From the NCBI RefSeq assembly GCF_027887165.1, contig NC_077232.1, forward strand, positions 12,043,636-12,107,635: 64,000 nucleotides of DNA, written 5' to 3'. This document shows, in pieces, positions 9,501 through 18,869 of this stretch (positions are counted from its first letter, which is position 1; each line of letters starts with the position of its first letter). Both the position numbers and the translations under genes were made by a program. The stretch comes from Monodelphis domestica (Eukaryota; Chordata; Mammalia; Didelphimorphia; Didelphidae). Under the pieces are notes generated by a model. That model searched no databases. It was not told the origin of the DNA and saw only the letters and a list, made by a program, of their open reading frames with translations.

Positions 9501-12358
9501 AGAAGGAAGGAGGGAGGGAAGAAGGAAGAAAAAGGAAGGGAAGGAGGGAGGAAGGAAGGGAGGGAGGGAGGAAGAAGGAAGGAAGAAAAGAAGGGAGGAA
9601 GGAAGGAAGGAAGGAAGGAAGGAAGGAAGGAAGGAAGGAAGGAAGGAAGGAAGGAAGGAAGGAAGGAAGGAAGGAAGGAAGGAAGGAAGGAAGGAAGGAA
9701 GACAGGGAGGGCATGAAAGGGAATCCATTCTGGAGCCAGCCTTAGGGTGCCATCCTCTCTCTACTGAAGCCCTCAGTGTCCCCCAAGATTCTCCAGGTCA
9801 GACTCCTAGAGTGTATGGTGACCATTTCCATCAATTCAACAAATACCTATGAAATGTGTTCTGTGAGGCGCTCAGGCCTCCGCCAGACCCTGGGGATACA
9901 ATGCAAAATCCTGCCCTCAAGGGCCACGTATTCTCTTCCCCACGGGGTGTATCAGTAAAGACAAAGTGGATTCTAATTCCCTTCAGCACTAACAGTTGGG
10001 TGTGTGTACATGGGATGGCCCTAACTGGGACAGTTCTGCTGTAGGGGGTGACTTCTGAATGGTACCTAGAAGGGAGCTGAGGCTTCCAAGAGGCAGAGGC
10101 AAAGCTAGGTGACACAGTAGATAGAGCCAGGCTGAGAGATGTGAAGTCCTGTGTTCCAGTATGACCTCACATACTTCCTAGCTGTGTGACCCTGGGCAAG
10201 TCACTTTACTCCCATTGCCTAGCTCTTCTGCCTCAGAACCAATACATAGTATGATCTAAGACAGAAGGTGAGGATTTAAAAGTGTTCACATGTGCCTGCT
10301 TGTCCCACTCCATCCCCATCTCTGCTCTATATTTTTAAATTTTGTTTTTCATTCTCTCCTTTCCTCCTCTTTTTCTGCTTCCTTATTGCTACCCCTTGTA
10401 ATGTATCACCAAAGCCAAAAATTGGCCTAGTAACTGCCCTACCTGGAAACCCCAGGCCCATTGGGCCCCCAGGTCCCTTCCCTTTCCAGCAAGGATGGGC
10501 AGCCCGTCTCCTCTTCCTTCTTCTCCTCCTCCTCCTCTTCTTCCTCTTCCCCCCTCTGCCTTCTCCTTCTCTTCTTCCTCCTCTTCCTTTTCCTCTTCCT
10601 CCTCCTGCTCCTCCTCCTCCTCTTCTTCCTCCTCCTCCTCCTCCTCCTCCTCTTCTTTCTCTTCCTCCTCCTCCTCCTCCTTCTCTTCCTCTTCCCCTTT
10701 TTCTTGTTCCTCCTCCTCCTCCTCTTCTTTCTCTTCCTCCTCCTCCTCCTCCTCCTCCTCCTCCTCTTCTTTCTCTTCCTCCTCCTCCTCCTCCTTCTCT
10801 TCCTCCTCCTCCTTCTCCTTCTCTTCCTCCTCCTCTTCCTCCTCTGGAGCCCTCGGCCCATGAGAGCCTTGACCCAAGCCCCGGAGCCCTGCTGTCCTGG
10901 ACAACTTGGAATCATTCTGGTTCTGCTCACCTCTCCCTCCAGTCTCATTTCTCTGGGTTCTCGCCTGGCTCCTCCTGAGCTAAGTCCCTGCAGGGGTGAT
11001 TGTGGGTGAGTCACCTGCGCCCATTTGGTTTCAGTCTCCTCATCTGTGAAGCCAGGGGGTCAGAAGAGGTGAGGGCGAGGCTGAGTCCCTGCTCGGAGCC
11101 TGGGATTGCGGGATCTTAGCAATAATCCCTCCCATTTCTGTCAGACCAGGAGGCTTTCCAAGCCCTTTCCGTAGGACAGCCTGTAAAACTGGGACAGCCA
11201 GATGGCCCAGTGGAGAGAGCACTGGCCTGGGACTCAGGAAGACCCATCTTCATGGGTTCAAATATGGCCTCAGACCTTTCCTAGCTCTGTGACTCTGGGC
11301 AGGTCACCTTACCCTTTTGGCCCCAGTTTCCTCATCTGTAAAATGGGCCGGAGAAGGAAATGGCCAACCCCTCCAGGATCTTGGCCAAGAAAACTCATAG
11401 TTGGACACGACTGAAAAATGACTGAGCGGCATTTTAAGAGGGGAAGAAGTGGAGGCTCAGAAAGGTCACGCAGCCCCAAAGAGTCAGAGCCTGGCCTCTT
11501 GCCAGCGCCTTCTCTCATGTCTCCCGGCCTCAAATCCCTCCCCCTTCCAGGCGTCCTCCACCCAGCTAGCCGCCCAGGTGATCTTCCTAAAATTAGCTCC
11601 CACAGGCACTGCGTGGCTCAGGAAATGCCATCAGCTCCTTTTTATTTCTAGGATCAGCCCAGTTGGGCATTTCAGACTCTTTCTAGCCTGGCCCCTTCTT
11701 CCCTCTCCTCTCCCCCCCACACTGGACAATTTAGCCCAAGGGGGCCTCTTGTTCCCATCATATAGTTCATCTCCCACTTCCGTGCCTTTGCCCAGGCTGA
11801 GCCCCACGTCTCAGGATGCCTTCCCTCCTCAGCATGGCCTCACAGAAGCCCTAGTTTCCTTCAGTGCTACATTTTAATGTCATCTTCCACAGAAGGCCCT
11901 GTCTGATCCACACCCCCACCCCAGCTGTCAGGGCCTCCTTCCAGAAACATTACTTTGCTTTTACTTTGTATATACTTTCTATCTTTCTCCCTTTCTTAAA
12001 ATAAAACAACCTTCACTTCCCGCTTGGAATCAATACTGTGTATCGGTTCCAAGGCAGAAGAGCTGTAAGGACTAGGCAAGGGGGAGGAAGTGACTTGTGC
12101 AGGGTCACCCAGCTAGGATTTGAACCCAGGACCTCCCCTCTCGAGGCTGGGCTCCCCATCCTCTGGGTACTTTCTGGCTCTGGCCTCTCGCTCATCCCAC
12201 AGAACGGCTCGATGCCGGGTGACCAATGCCCTCTCCCTGTCTCCTCCCTCCAGATCTATCTGTCCTGGAAGAGTGGCCCTGGGGAGGTGAAGCACTGGAA
12301 GGACATGATTGCCCGTCCTCGGCAGCCCGTGGCTCAGTGGCACCAACTGAAGGCCTGA
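410..12358 (+). CDS. SYT7: Synaptotagmin-7, 3' six coding exons (gene-level entry)
   Basis: SYT7 is a membrane-anchored, high-affinity Ca2+ sensor for asynchronous and slow vesicle release, synaptic facilitation and lysosome exocytosis; it binds phospholipid and SNAREs through two C2 domains. The exons here are 410-545, 3738-4008, 6546-6715, 7390-7504, 8428-8627 and 12254-12358, all with AG/GT borders and compatible phases. They give 331 residues, exactly the length of human residues 73-403 as I recall them, so no coding exon is missing. The order is linker end, C2A (exons 2-3), interdomain link and C2B (exons 4-6). The Ca2+-binding aspartates are visible in both domains: KDFSGTSDP and DYDRFSRND in C2[10 protein letters not shown] and [10 protein letters not shown] in C2B. 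The C-terminus is WHQLKA. The transmembrane exon and the alternative linker exons lie left of position 1. SYT7 converges on LRRC10B. The assignment is secure. Confidence 0.97.
845..960 (-). repeat. Old MIR/L2-type fragment
   Basis: Degenerate match to the common mammalian pattern in which a short ATTATTAT-type run is followed by a 'gaggaaattgga' block. It reads as the reverse complement of a CORE-SINE or L2 3' region. Diverged, so the ends are approximate. Confidence 0.4.
1600..1705 (+). repeat. Old CORE-SINE (MIR/THER) fragment
   Basis: The order of motifs is typical: an ATCCCACCCCAGACCC box, 'actagctgtgtgggc', then 'cctcagtttctacatctgca'. It is diverged and lacks clear ends. Confidence 0.5.
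3152..3213 (+). promoter_or_regulatory. Tandem E-box array with an adjacent YY1-like site
   Basis: CACGTG occurs at 3166-3171, 3178-3183 and 3190-3195, with a variant CACCTG at 3202-3207. The spacing is exactly 12 bp, so this is a four-unit, 12-bp tandem repeat with consensus CACGTGACTCCC. AAGATGGCGG at 3152-3161 matches the YY1 core. It lies 0.5 kb upstream of the C2A exon. CACGTGAC is a USF/MITF/TFE-type site. Regulatory activity is inferred only from the motifs. Confidence 0.4.
3240..3382 (+). repeat. Old CORE-SINE (MIR/THER) copy
   Basis: Reads 'cttggagtaaggagaccc', then a 'gactcagttggccaaatcac' stretch, then 'ctctgtagaatgggag' and 'taacaatgcattacctacctc', the motif order of a MIR/THER element. 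Confidence 0.55.
3385..3500 (+). repeat. Old L2/L3-type 3' fragment
   Basis: Contains 'agtatttattaaatgccca', 'catgtgcctggccccgtgct' and 'ggctggggatcc', the familiar 3' pattern of old mammalian LINE remnants. Confidence 0.5.
3738..4008 (+). CDS. SYT7: SYT7 exon: linker end and first part of C2A
   Basis: Starts [14 protein letters not shown] after acceptor gtgccccag and ends within a glycine codon at ...NETFLFE, with donor gtgagg. It encodes strands 1-5 of C2A, including [11 protein letters not shown], the first Ca2+ loop [12 protein letters not shown] and the polybasic [17 protein letters not shown]. At 271 nt it enters in phase 0 and exits in phase 1. The residues are nearly identical to human (SQEN here, SREN in human from memory). 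Confidence 0.97.
4690..5480 (+). repeat. Old interspersed repeat, class not assigned
   Basis: Purine-rich text such as 'gaagcattccaggcatcggg', 'aggaggtgatgaggccca' and 'gactgtagctcaggagagagg' matches a repeat pattern I recognise from many mammalian genomes but cannot name with certainty. Related text recurs at 19300-19460 and 20340-20590 in this window. Confidence 0.4.
5597..6178 (+). repeat. (GA)n/(CAGA)n purine microsatellite
   Basis: About 580 bp of imperfect GAGA, GACAGACA and GAGGGAGG runs, almost free of T. It sits 370 bp upstream of the acceptor of the next SYT7 exon. It has no coding meaning; the serine/leucine-rich antisense frame is a by-product. Confidence 0.9.
6546..6715 (+). CDS. 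SYT7: SYT7 exon: second part of C2A
   Basis: Completes the split glycine and reads [16 protein letters not shown], then the Ca2+ loop 3 DYDRFSRND, and ends [12 protein letters not shown] before donor gtaagg. 170 nt, entering in phase 1 and leaving in phase 0. The aspartates needed for Ca2+ binding are intact. Confidence 0.97.
6716..7389 (+). other. SYT7: SYT7 intron between C2A and C2B
   Basis: Short intron of 674 bp whose only recognisable content is one old SINE (6885-7112). It ends with acceptor gtctcttccag. Confidence 0.85.
6885..7112 (+). repeat. CORE-SINE (THER/MIR type)
   Basis: A full-looking copy: 'gaggacccgagttcaa' box, 'tcctagcaagaccctgggca', 'cagtttcctcatctgtgaaa', then 'gcactatataagtgctaac' and an ATT-rich tail. 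Confidence 0.7.
7390..7504 (+). CDS. SYT7: SYT7 exon: start of C2B
   Basis: Reads [18 protein letters not shown] then [20 protein letters not shown] and stops inside the aspartate codon of the first C2B Ca2+ loop (donor gtacgg). 115 nt, phase 0 in and phase 1 out. Confidence 0.97.
7682..7877 (+). mobile_element. Marsupial tRNA-derived SINE (WSINE1/Mar1 type)
   Basis: The head is a tRNA-like box region with 'gggttcaaatttgacctcag'. The body has 'gaccctgggcaagtcactta', and the diagnostic tail contains 'ttagaaccaatatatagtat' and an A-rich end. This is the reference description for the other SINE-A copies in this window. Confidence 0.85.
8025..8205 (+). repeat. Old MIR-like copy
   Basis: Has 'ctggaggtctgagttctgg', 'gtcagcttccttggtgac' and 'ttttcccatctgcaaaataa' in the MIR order. 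Diverged. Confidence 0.5.
8428..8627 (+). CDS. SYT7: SYT7 exon: C2B core
   Basis: Completes the aspartate and reads [18 protein letters not shown], a polybasic strand that binds phosphoinositides and SNAREs in synaptotagmins. It continues [15 protein letters not shown] and Ca2+ loop 3 [11 protein letters not shown], ending VIGK at donor gtgggt. The FIF here is FAF in human as I remember it, a conservative difference away from the Ca2+ ligands. Confidence 0.97.
8772..9707 (+). repeat. (GGAA)n/(GGGA)n polypurine tract
   Basis: Over 900 bp of nearly pure purine on the + strand, with pure GGAA runs at both ends (8798-8860 and 9593-9700) and degraded GGGAGGAAGG text between. Interruptions such as 'aagggcagtaggaaggaa' recur several times inside it, which suggests internal duplication. 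The long proline/serine frames on the opposite strand are by-products. Confidence 0.95.
9828..9945 (+). repeat. Old L2/L3-type fragment
   Basis: Contains 'caattcaacaaatacctatg', 'accctggggatacaatgca' and 'tgccctcaagg', a common old LINE-derived pattern. Confidence 0.5.
10102..10284 (+). mobile_element. Marsupial tRNA-derived SINE (type A)
   Basis: Retains 'gaccctgggcaagtcac' and the tail 'agaaccaatacatagtatga'. Somewhat diverged. Confidence 0.8.
10505..10846 (+). repeat. (TCC)n/(CTTC)n polypyrimidine tract
   Basis: 340 bp of imperfect CCT/CTT repeats, almost purine-free. It has the opposite strand bias to the 8772-9707 tract in the same intron. Confidence 0.95.
11191..11428 (+). mobile_element. 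Marsupial tRNA-derived SINE (type B)
   Basis: Differs from the type A copies in the 3' half: after 'cagtttcctcatctgtaaaa' it continues 'gagaaggaaatggcc', 'ttggccaagaaaactca' and 'ttggacacgactgaaaaatg'. This is the reference for SINE-B copies in this window. Confidence 0.8.
11560..11995 (+). repeat. Old L2/L3-type LINE remnant
   Basis: Pyrimidine-rich text with 'ccttctttgcctgg'-like pieces, for example 'tttgcccaggctgagcccc', 'tcttccacagaaggccctgt' and 'ttgctttta' near the end, the usual look of L2/L3 3' UTR remnants. Boundaries are uncertain. Confidence 0.4.
12011..12170 (-). mobile_element. Marsupial SINE (type A), reverse orientation
   Basis: The reverse complement carries the SINE-A tail (here 'ggaatcaatactgtgtatcg') and box region ('ggatttgaacccaggac'). 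It ends 80 bp before the last SYT7 coding exon. Confidence 0.8.
12254..12358 (+). CDS. SYT7: SYT7 terminal coding exon
   Basis: Reads [15 protein letters not shown] then [19 protein letters not shown] and a TGA stop at 12356-12358. It encodes the last C2B strand and the C-terminal helix with the conserved WHQL motif of synaptotagmins, which is needed for docking and trafficking. Confidence 0.97.
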   Translation: MYLSWKSGPGEVKHWKDMIARPRQPVAQWHQLKA

Positions 12359-13384
12359 GTGGGGCCTGGGGAGGCCCGGGGGTGGGGCTGTGGGCTCGGG
12401 GTTCGAGTCACGCCTTCACACTTTATGCACAACGCCCCGGGTGTGGCTCCCCCATTGGGTTGCGGGGAAGGACCCCTGCGGGCTCAGCCAGGGAGGGGGG
12501 CCTAGGACTCAGTACAGCCATGTTTCTAGGCAATGCCAGCCCTCCCCGGTTTGGGGGGGCCCTTGGGAGCCATTTTCCTGCTTGCCCCTTTTCTTCAACT
12601 CGCCGACACTAAAGAAACAGGAGGGGGAGTGAGAGAGCAAGAGAGAAGGATGGACAGAGAGAAGGACAGACGGCAGAACAGAGAGATCACTCCAGAGGCC
12701 CCACCCGGTGGCGCTTGACTGGTCCACCATTTTCTTTGAGGTGGCTCCTGGAGCTGTGGGCTGGCCAAGAAGCAGGCGAGGGCCAGGTGAGGCCACGGCA
12801 ATTGGCCTGGCCAGAAAGGCCCTCTTCCCCTCCGGGGCGCTGGGGGTTTTTAAGCCATCTCGAGGCCCCTGCGGGCCAAGGGGTACAAATAGCCGGCTTC
12901 AGAGCCGAGGCCTTGTGTCCATGTGCTGTGTTCAAATCGTCCATGCGCACGTGTGAGCGCGTGAGGAGCCCGTCCTGTCCTCGGGGGCTCGAGATTGCTC
13001 GCCATGTGTGTCCCGGGGCCTCTGGAAAGGGGAAGGAGGAGGGAGAGAGGAAGACGGCGGGATGGGGAAGAGGAAGCGAGGAGACTTGCCCAAAGCCCTA
13101 CGCGGCAGAGCCACCGAGGAGCCCCAATCCGCTTCAAGTCTGGGCCTCCGTGCTGGATCGAGAAGGAGGAACACGCTGCCTCCCACCCCGACCTCTGCCT
13201 TCCAATTCCTGGAGAGCCGGGGGCTGGGGGGGGGGGGGTCTTGGCCAGGGTCCCCACTGGGGCTTCTGCCAAAAATGTACAGGCTGGCTCTCATTTCCCC
13301 TCAAAAACACGAAGTATGGAATTCTGTCATATATGAAAAATACTCATTACCTGTGGCTTTCTTTTAGTCCGAAAATAGGCTTAG

Positions 13385-13490
13385 GATCCTAGGAGTTAGA
13401 GTGTCCTAGTCCAACCCTGTCGTTCTTGAAAAGGGGAAACTGAGGCCCAGAGGGTAAGTGAGGTCGCCAAGAGGGGAGCTGAGACCTTTG
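13385..13490 (-). repeat. Old MIR copy
   Basis: Carries 'tcctagtccaaccctgtcg', 'gggaaactgaggcccagagg' and 'gtaagtgaggtcgcc', the reverse-complement MIR 3' signature. Confidence 0.6.
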
Positions 13491-13755
13491 ATGACAAATC
13501 CAGCCCCACTCCACCTGCATCGCTGCCCCTGTGTCCCGGGCCCGAGCCCCGGATCCGCCCCACAAGTAACTTGGTCCCAAAGGCCAGACCAACATCTCTC
13601 CATTTGTGTGCTCTCTGGCCAAGTTAGTACGCCGTCCCTAGGTGTACTATCCTCTCCTCAATCTCCAAGGCTCTCCCAGTAAAGAGTCTGAGTCTGAAGT
13701 TGTGCCTGGGGCTGTCCCCCTCGACGGACGACCCCATTGCCCAGAATTTTTAAGT

Positions 13756-13938
13756 AGGCTGGTCCCATGGATGGAGAGCCAAGCCTAGAGATAGGAGGTC
13801 CTGGGTTCAAATCCAGACTCAAATACTTCCTAGCTGAGTGCCCCTGGGCAAGTCACTTGACCTCAACTGCTTAGCCCTTTCCACTGTTCTGCCTTGGAAC
13901 CAAAACACAGTTTTAATTCCAAGATGGCAAATAAGGAT
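13756..13938 (+). mobile_element. Marsupial SINE (type A)
   Basis: Complete copy with 'gggttcaaatccagactc' and 'cctgggcaagtcacttg', ending in 'ttccaagatggcaaataagg'. Lies within the probable SYT7 3' UTR. Confidence 0.85.
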
Positions 13939-14439
13939 CGGAAAATCAATAAGTAAATACATAAGTCGGCTGGTCCCAGCCACTGCCCTCTAGATGGATA
14001 CACAGTGCCGGAGCAGGCCTGGTTCCATCCCTGGAGCCTTCAACCGGGCCCTGCCCCCGCCTTTCTCGTTGTCCTAGTGGTCCCACACTGCCCCCCCCCC
14101 CCCCGCCGCCTTCCAAAATCTCATCGCCTTCATTCTCACTGGGAAAACGCGCTCGCCCCTGCCGGGCTCCGGACCTCTCCTGCCCTCTAGGTCCTCCTCT
14201 GTTCTTTCAGCCCCTCATCGCTCCCTTCCATGCCTTCCCCAGGGGCCTCCCCCATGTCGCCCCCTCCCATTGGGCCGAATTGGGTGTCAGCTTTGAGCCA
14301 GGACAGGAAAGGTCCGGCTCCAGCTGGAGCCCAGGAGACCTGGATGAGCCCTCGGGCGTTTGGACACCCATTCTCAAAGCCCGAAGGGATGGTGGAATCT
14401 AGAACTGGAACCTAGAACGTCAGCTAGAAGGGAAGAGGA

Positions 14440-14960
14440 GTCATGCTGGAAGCAACCTGAGAATGGAGGCTTTCCGAGCTGGAGTCGAGTTGCCAACACA
14501 GCATGTTAGAGCTGGGAGGCCCTTAGAAGACTGAATGTTGGAACGAGGTAGAATGCTGACAGCTGGGTGGCCCTGTGCCTTGAGAGCCAGGACTAGAGGC
14601 AGCAGGTCCGGGGTTCAAATCTGACCTCAGACACTTCCTAGCTGTGTGACCCTGGGCAAGTCCCTTCACCCCCATGGCCCAGCCCTTCTGCTCCTCTGCC
14701 TCGGAACCAAGGCACGGTATCAGTTCTAAGTGTTGTTGCTTTGTTAAGTAGAATGTTGGAGCTGGAAGGAACATGGGAGCATAGATGGTCAGGCCTGGAA
14801 AGACCTTAGACTGTGGATTCTCAGATTGAGACGACGTTATCAGAGCTGGAAGGGAATTTGGGGCCCAGAACATGGTGGAAGGCATTGTCTTGGGATATAA
14901 AGCACAGAGTGAGGCCGAGCTAGGAGGAACCTAGAACATCAAAGCTCAGAGCTAGAACAT
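14440..14960 (+). repeat. Degenerate gagctgggaggccc / ccttaga-type repeats
   Basis: Several spaced copies of a motif like 'agagctggaaggRacMttag' flank a SINE insertion (14568-14735). The same motif is the core of the 40-bp minisatellite at 50.8-52.8 kb. Copies here are irregular and diverged. Confidence 0.5.
14568..14735 (+). mobile_element. Marsupial SINE (type A)
   Basis: Contains 'gggttcaaatctgacctcag' and 'gaccctgggcaagtccc' with a slightly degraded tail. It is inserted into the degenerate repeat block around it. Confidence 0.85.
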
Positions 14961-16019
14961 CCGTAGAGCGTAAATGTCTGAGCCGATCTTGGCCCCTAGG
15001 AGGGCCACGCTGGAAGAGATCCAAAAGATGGCCCCGTCTGTGCCCATGATGGCTGCCCAGGAGAAATTCTATGGGAGCCCCAGCAGCTCGCTCTGAGCCT
15101 GGGAACCCAGAAAGGGGCCCTTTGGCCGGGACCCCGCTCCCTGGAGGCTGGGGGCTGGTGGGACCATCGATTTGCCCCCAAAGTATTTCTGAACCCCTTG
15201 AAGGAGGGCCGAGCCGGCCCGTTCCCTTCTCCACCTCTCCTTGCCAAGAGCTGGGATGGAGCATCTGAAGGCGCCCCTGCATGGCCCCATACGGTTGGTG
15301 CTGGCGTCTCTGCCAGTGGTGGCTTCTGGGTGATCCCGCTGAAAGTCTGATGACTCCTCCCCACCTTCTTATTGCTACCTGGAAGAGCGCGCTTTGATGG
15401 AGGGCAAAGCCAGAGTCCCAGAGGAGCAGGTGTCGACCTGCACTTCCTAACGCTGGCCGCCAGATGGCAAATAGACAACGTGGACTGGCAGCCGTTCCCT
15501 GCCCAGGCTCTAGCAGAAAAGTTGGCCTGGTGTGGAGAACAAAGAGAGCAGATGCCCGGCCGTGCTGGGGGAAAGGCCGACCGGGACCCCCAGGGCCCCT
15601 TACCCTAGTGCAACAGAGGGACGAGACTCCCAGCCGCCATCTCTAAGAGGCTTGGGGCACGGATGCCCTCTGTTTAGAATGGGCATTCCTGGAGGGGCGA
15701 GGAGCCAGAGAACCTCTGCTGTCCAGCTGCCTCATTTCCCGACACGGAGACTGAGAACTTCAGGGCTTCAAGGGCCTTCGGGCCAGCGACAGAGAGGCTT
15801 TGGAGCACGGAGCGTCAGATACAGAGGAACCTTCCAGCAGAATTTCTGAGCAGAGAGGGAGGGGCCTTAGGACGTAGAATGCAAAGGTTACACTTGACTT
15901 AGGGACAGAGCAAGGATTTGAACTCAGCTCTTTGGGCTCGAGATCATACTCACTTCTCCATGTCTCAGTGCTGAACTGCTTCCCATCACCGATAATAATG
16001 CCCAGGAGCTCTGAGGCCC

Positions 16020-16372
16020 AGCCTTTCTAGGTCTTAACTCTGCCCTCTCTCGTCCTTACTGTTACCTTGAGCAAGTCACTGAATTTCTCTAGGTCTCCGT
16101 CTTCCTCAGAGAAGCAAGGGAATTGGGTCAGATGACCCGAAGGACCCCTCTAGCGCTCACTCTCAGATTCTCGCACCCTAGGAAGTTACGGAGAAACATT
16201 AGCAAGCAGTGACTCTGGGCTTCTGGGATCTGGATTCGATTTCTGACTATTATTTCATACTAGCTGTGAGACCTTGGGCAAGTCACGTCGTCTCTGCTTC
16301 CTCATGGGTGGAATGGGTTAGGGAAAGGGGTCTAGAGACTGATCCCTTGGGTCCTTTCAGGTCTGAAGTCTG
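16020..16372 (+). repeat. Two adjacent old MIR-like copies
   Basis: The first (to about 16175) has 'ttaccttgagcaagtcactg' and 'ggtcagatgacccgaagg'. The second has 'gagaccttgggcaagtcac' and 'cctcatgggtggaatgg'. Both are in the same orientation. Confidence 0.55.
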
Positions 16373-17299
16373 AGTCAATGAGTGGCAGAAAGGTCAGGCT
16401 TGTGTGGAGGGAAGGGATGGAACAGGGTCCAGAGGTGGCCCTCACGGAAGCAGAAGAGAAGCGGCAGGAAGGGGAGATGGTAGGTGAGGAAGGCCACGTC
16501 AGGGAAGAATGTGATCAGAGAGACTCTTCCGCCCTTGGTGCCTCAGTTTCCTTCTCTGTAAAATGAGGGGTTTGGACCAGATGGCCCTAAATCCTAATGA
16601 GCGGGAGTCCAGGAGTGCGCAGGCTGGGGAGGGAGCGCCCAAAGGAGAAAAGGGAAGGCTGAGGGCAGGGGAGGAGTGTGGAGGGCTGCCAGGTGTGTCG
16701 TGCGTCTCCCCCTTCCTTCCCTCCTCCCCTCCTTGTGGGTGGGGAGGAGCCGCCAGCCAGCAAGCCCCTCACCTTGCCATTCTTAGCTAGTGATTCCCAG
16801 CTGGGGTCAAACCAAATCATATTGGAGTGGGCGGGGGCAGGGCACCCAGAGCCGGCTCAGCCAATCAGGCGCAAAGATGCTGGGGGGGGGGCACCTCCTG
16901 CTCCCGCACCCACCCCCAGCCCTCCCCTTCCTGCCCCTGGCCTCAGACCAAGGAGAGCCTCCTGGGATCCGGGTGGCCAGAGGTAGGGGTCACCAGGCCA
17001 GGAGGAGCAGGGGGGCCGGAAGCAGCCCCCCCACCCCGTGCCGCCTGCGCCTCATTTTCTCCATTTGTAAAACGAATGCTTCACCTACCTCACAGGGGAG
17101 GCTGTGAGGCTGCGGGCGCCGGCCTGGGTCCGAGGGCGCCCTTGGCTTTGGACGGGGCTGCCCCGAGAGCGGGGCCTGCTTCCCCTGGCCAGGGGACCTT
17201 CTGGGATGGCTGAGACCAAGGAGGAAGGCCTAGGCCTCCCTGGCCGCCCTCCGGTGCCCAGTAGGGTGTCATCTGTGGTCTTGGGGGGAGGCGAGAGCT

Positions 17300-17735
17300 C
17301 CTAGCGATGACCTCCGTCTCTTATCTTGTGACCATTCTCCTGTAATTGCTGTACAGAGTGCCCCCCGCCCCCCACCTAGCAGTGCCCCCGAAGGAGGGGA
17401 CGGAGAGACCCAGGGGCCCTCCACCCCCGGCCCGGCCGGGGCCCAAGGGGGGCCTGCCCTTTTTATCCTGTCGAGTCCTCTCACAGCAAAGTGTTTTATA
17501 AAAAAAGACAAAATTCACCACCACAAAAAAACAAAAACAAACCACAAACCTCAACATTCTCAGCGAAGAGAAAGGAAGAAAAACGAATGGGAAAAAAACC
17601 ATAAAAGCCGTTTCCACCACACACACCCTCTCTAAGCCAGCGAGATTTCCTCTTTGCAGATTCCTATTTTTGTGAGAATGGCCCCTGCTTTGGGGGGGGG
17701 CGTTCGGATTAATAAAGGATAGTGAAAAAGCAGGG
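17300..17735 (+). terminator. SYT7: A-rich block with candidate SYT7 poly(A) signal
   Basis: A strikingly A-rich, non-repeat block (17490-17600: runs like 'caaaaacaaaccacaaac') stands inside very GC-rich DNA and ends at AATAAA (17711-17716) followed by 'ggatagtgaaaaagc'. This looks like a conserved distal 3' UTR end. The link to SYT7 is positional, and earlier signals could also be used. Confidence 0.4.
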
Positions 17736-18084
17736 CCTCGGCTCCTTCCTCCGCCGTTCCCTAGCACCCCGGCCCAGCCTCCCCCCCAGAAGAAAGCGAA
17801 GGAGATGGGGGAGGCCAGGCTGGGGCTCCCTCCACCCCCCACCTCTGGCCTCTGGTGGAATAGCCCCGGCTAGCCCCCCCCCACCTACTCATTCGTAGGC
17901 TTCCTGGCTATCGTCCCCCAAGGGGAAATAGTGGCACCTTAGGGCCTCCTGCTGTGACCCCCAGGGAGGAGCTGAGACAGACTCCCCCATCCTCGGTCCA
18001 TACCTGGGGCAGGGCAGACCAGCCTCCAAAACCACCCCAAGGGGAGGCCCAGCCCCCTTAGGAACAGCAATAGCCAAGCGAGCA

Positions 18085-18205
18085 TTCTCTCCCCCACCCC
18101 ACCTCTGGGGTTCCAGTCCTGCCTCTTCCCCCTCCCTGGCTGTGTGACCTTAGGCAAGTCACTTCCGTTTCTCACCCCTAAAAGGGCAATAAGCACCCCC
18201 GGCCC
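18085..18205 (+). repeat. Old MIR fragment
   Basis: Has 'ggggttccagtcctgcct' and 'gtgtgaccttaggcaagtca' followed by 'cacccctaaaagggcaataa'. Confidence 0.5.
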
Positions 18206-18869
18206 TGCCCCTCCCACGGAGGAGCTGGGGTCTGAGTCGTGCTCAGGGTTTCCTAGGAAGAAGGTGCTAAATCAGCTTCCCTCACGAGCACAAAAGGAAA
18301 TCCCAGTCCTGGGCTTGCTGCCGTCCCACCCTCCTTCCTGCGCCCAGCCCTGAGGATGGGTTCCTCCTGCAGTGAGGGCTGATGGGCTTCTCCCTCCCCT
18401 CCCGAGCTGCCCCGCACTCTGGCTCGGTTTAAGCATCCCTTCCGACGTCACCCTTTTTCTCTGGAAGCTGATCCCTCGTCAGGGAAACAACGCCAGGAAG
18501 GACCTTGGGGACCAGCCAGTCCGGCTCCCCACCCCGCCCGGTGTGACCCCCTTCTCGCAGAGCCAGGAGGAGCCACGGGGGGCCGCTGCCAGACAGCTCG
18601 GCCCCGAGCCAAGGGACGGAAGGCCGGGGCCTTGAGTTTTTCCCATGGAAAATAGTCCCTGGAAAAAAACAACCCACCCAGCCCTGGTGCTCAGGTACTG
18701 CCCAGGAAAGGCCTGGACGTGCCAGGCCGGCTACTCCGCGGGCTCCGGCCTGCCTCTGTCCGACGAGGGAGTTGGGCCAAGTGGATTCTGAGGTCCTCCG
18801 TGTGCCGCCGCCGTACCACCCTCCGAGCCCCCGAGAGCCCACGTCATTTCAGCCCATATTGGGATCCGG

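Larger units (their letters stand above)
8628..12253 (+). other. SYT7: Last SYT7 intron
   Basis: 3.6 kb, dominated by repeats: a 0.93 kb GGAA-type tract, a 0.35 kb CCT-type tract, three SINEs and old LINE remnants, each listed separately. It ends with acceptor cctccctccag. Confidence 0.85.
12359..17735 (+). other. SYT7: Probable SYT7 3' UTR region
   Basis: No further coding sequence follows the stop. SYT7 transcripts are known to have long 3' UTRs, and the first good poly(A) signal in an unusual non-repeat block is at 17711. The region contains SINE insertions (13756-13938, 14568-14735) and MIR copies. How far the transcript runs is inferred from sequence alone. Confidence 0.4.

Noticed and set aside
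8731-9714. 327-residue proline/serine/phenylalanine protein on the - strand
   Set aside because: A direct translation of the GGAA microsatellite; low complexity only. Similar by-products lie at 38325-38875, 46352-46688, 48074-48922, 10389-11014 and 5455-6543.
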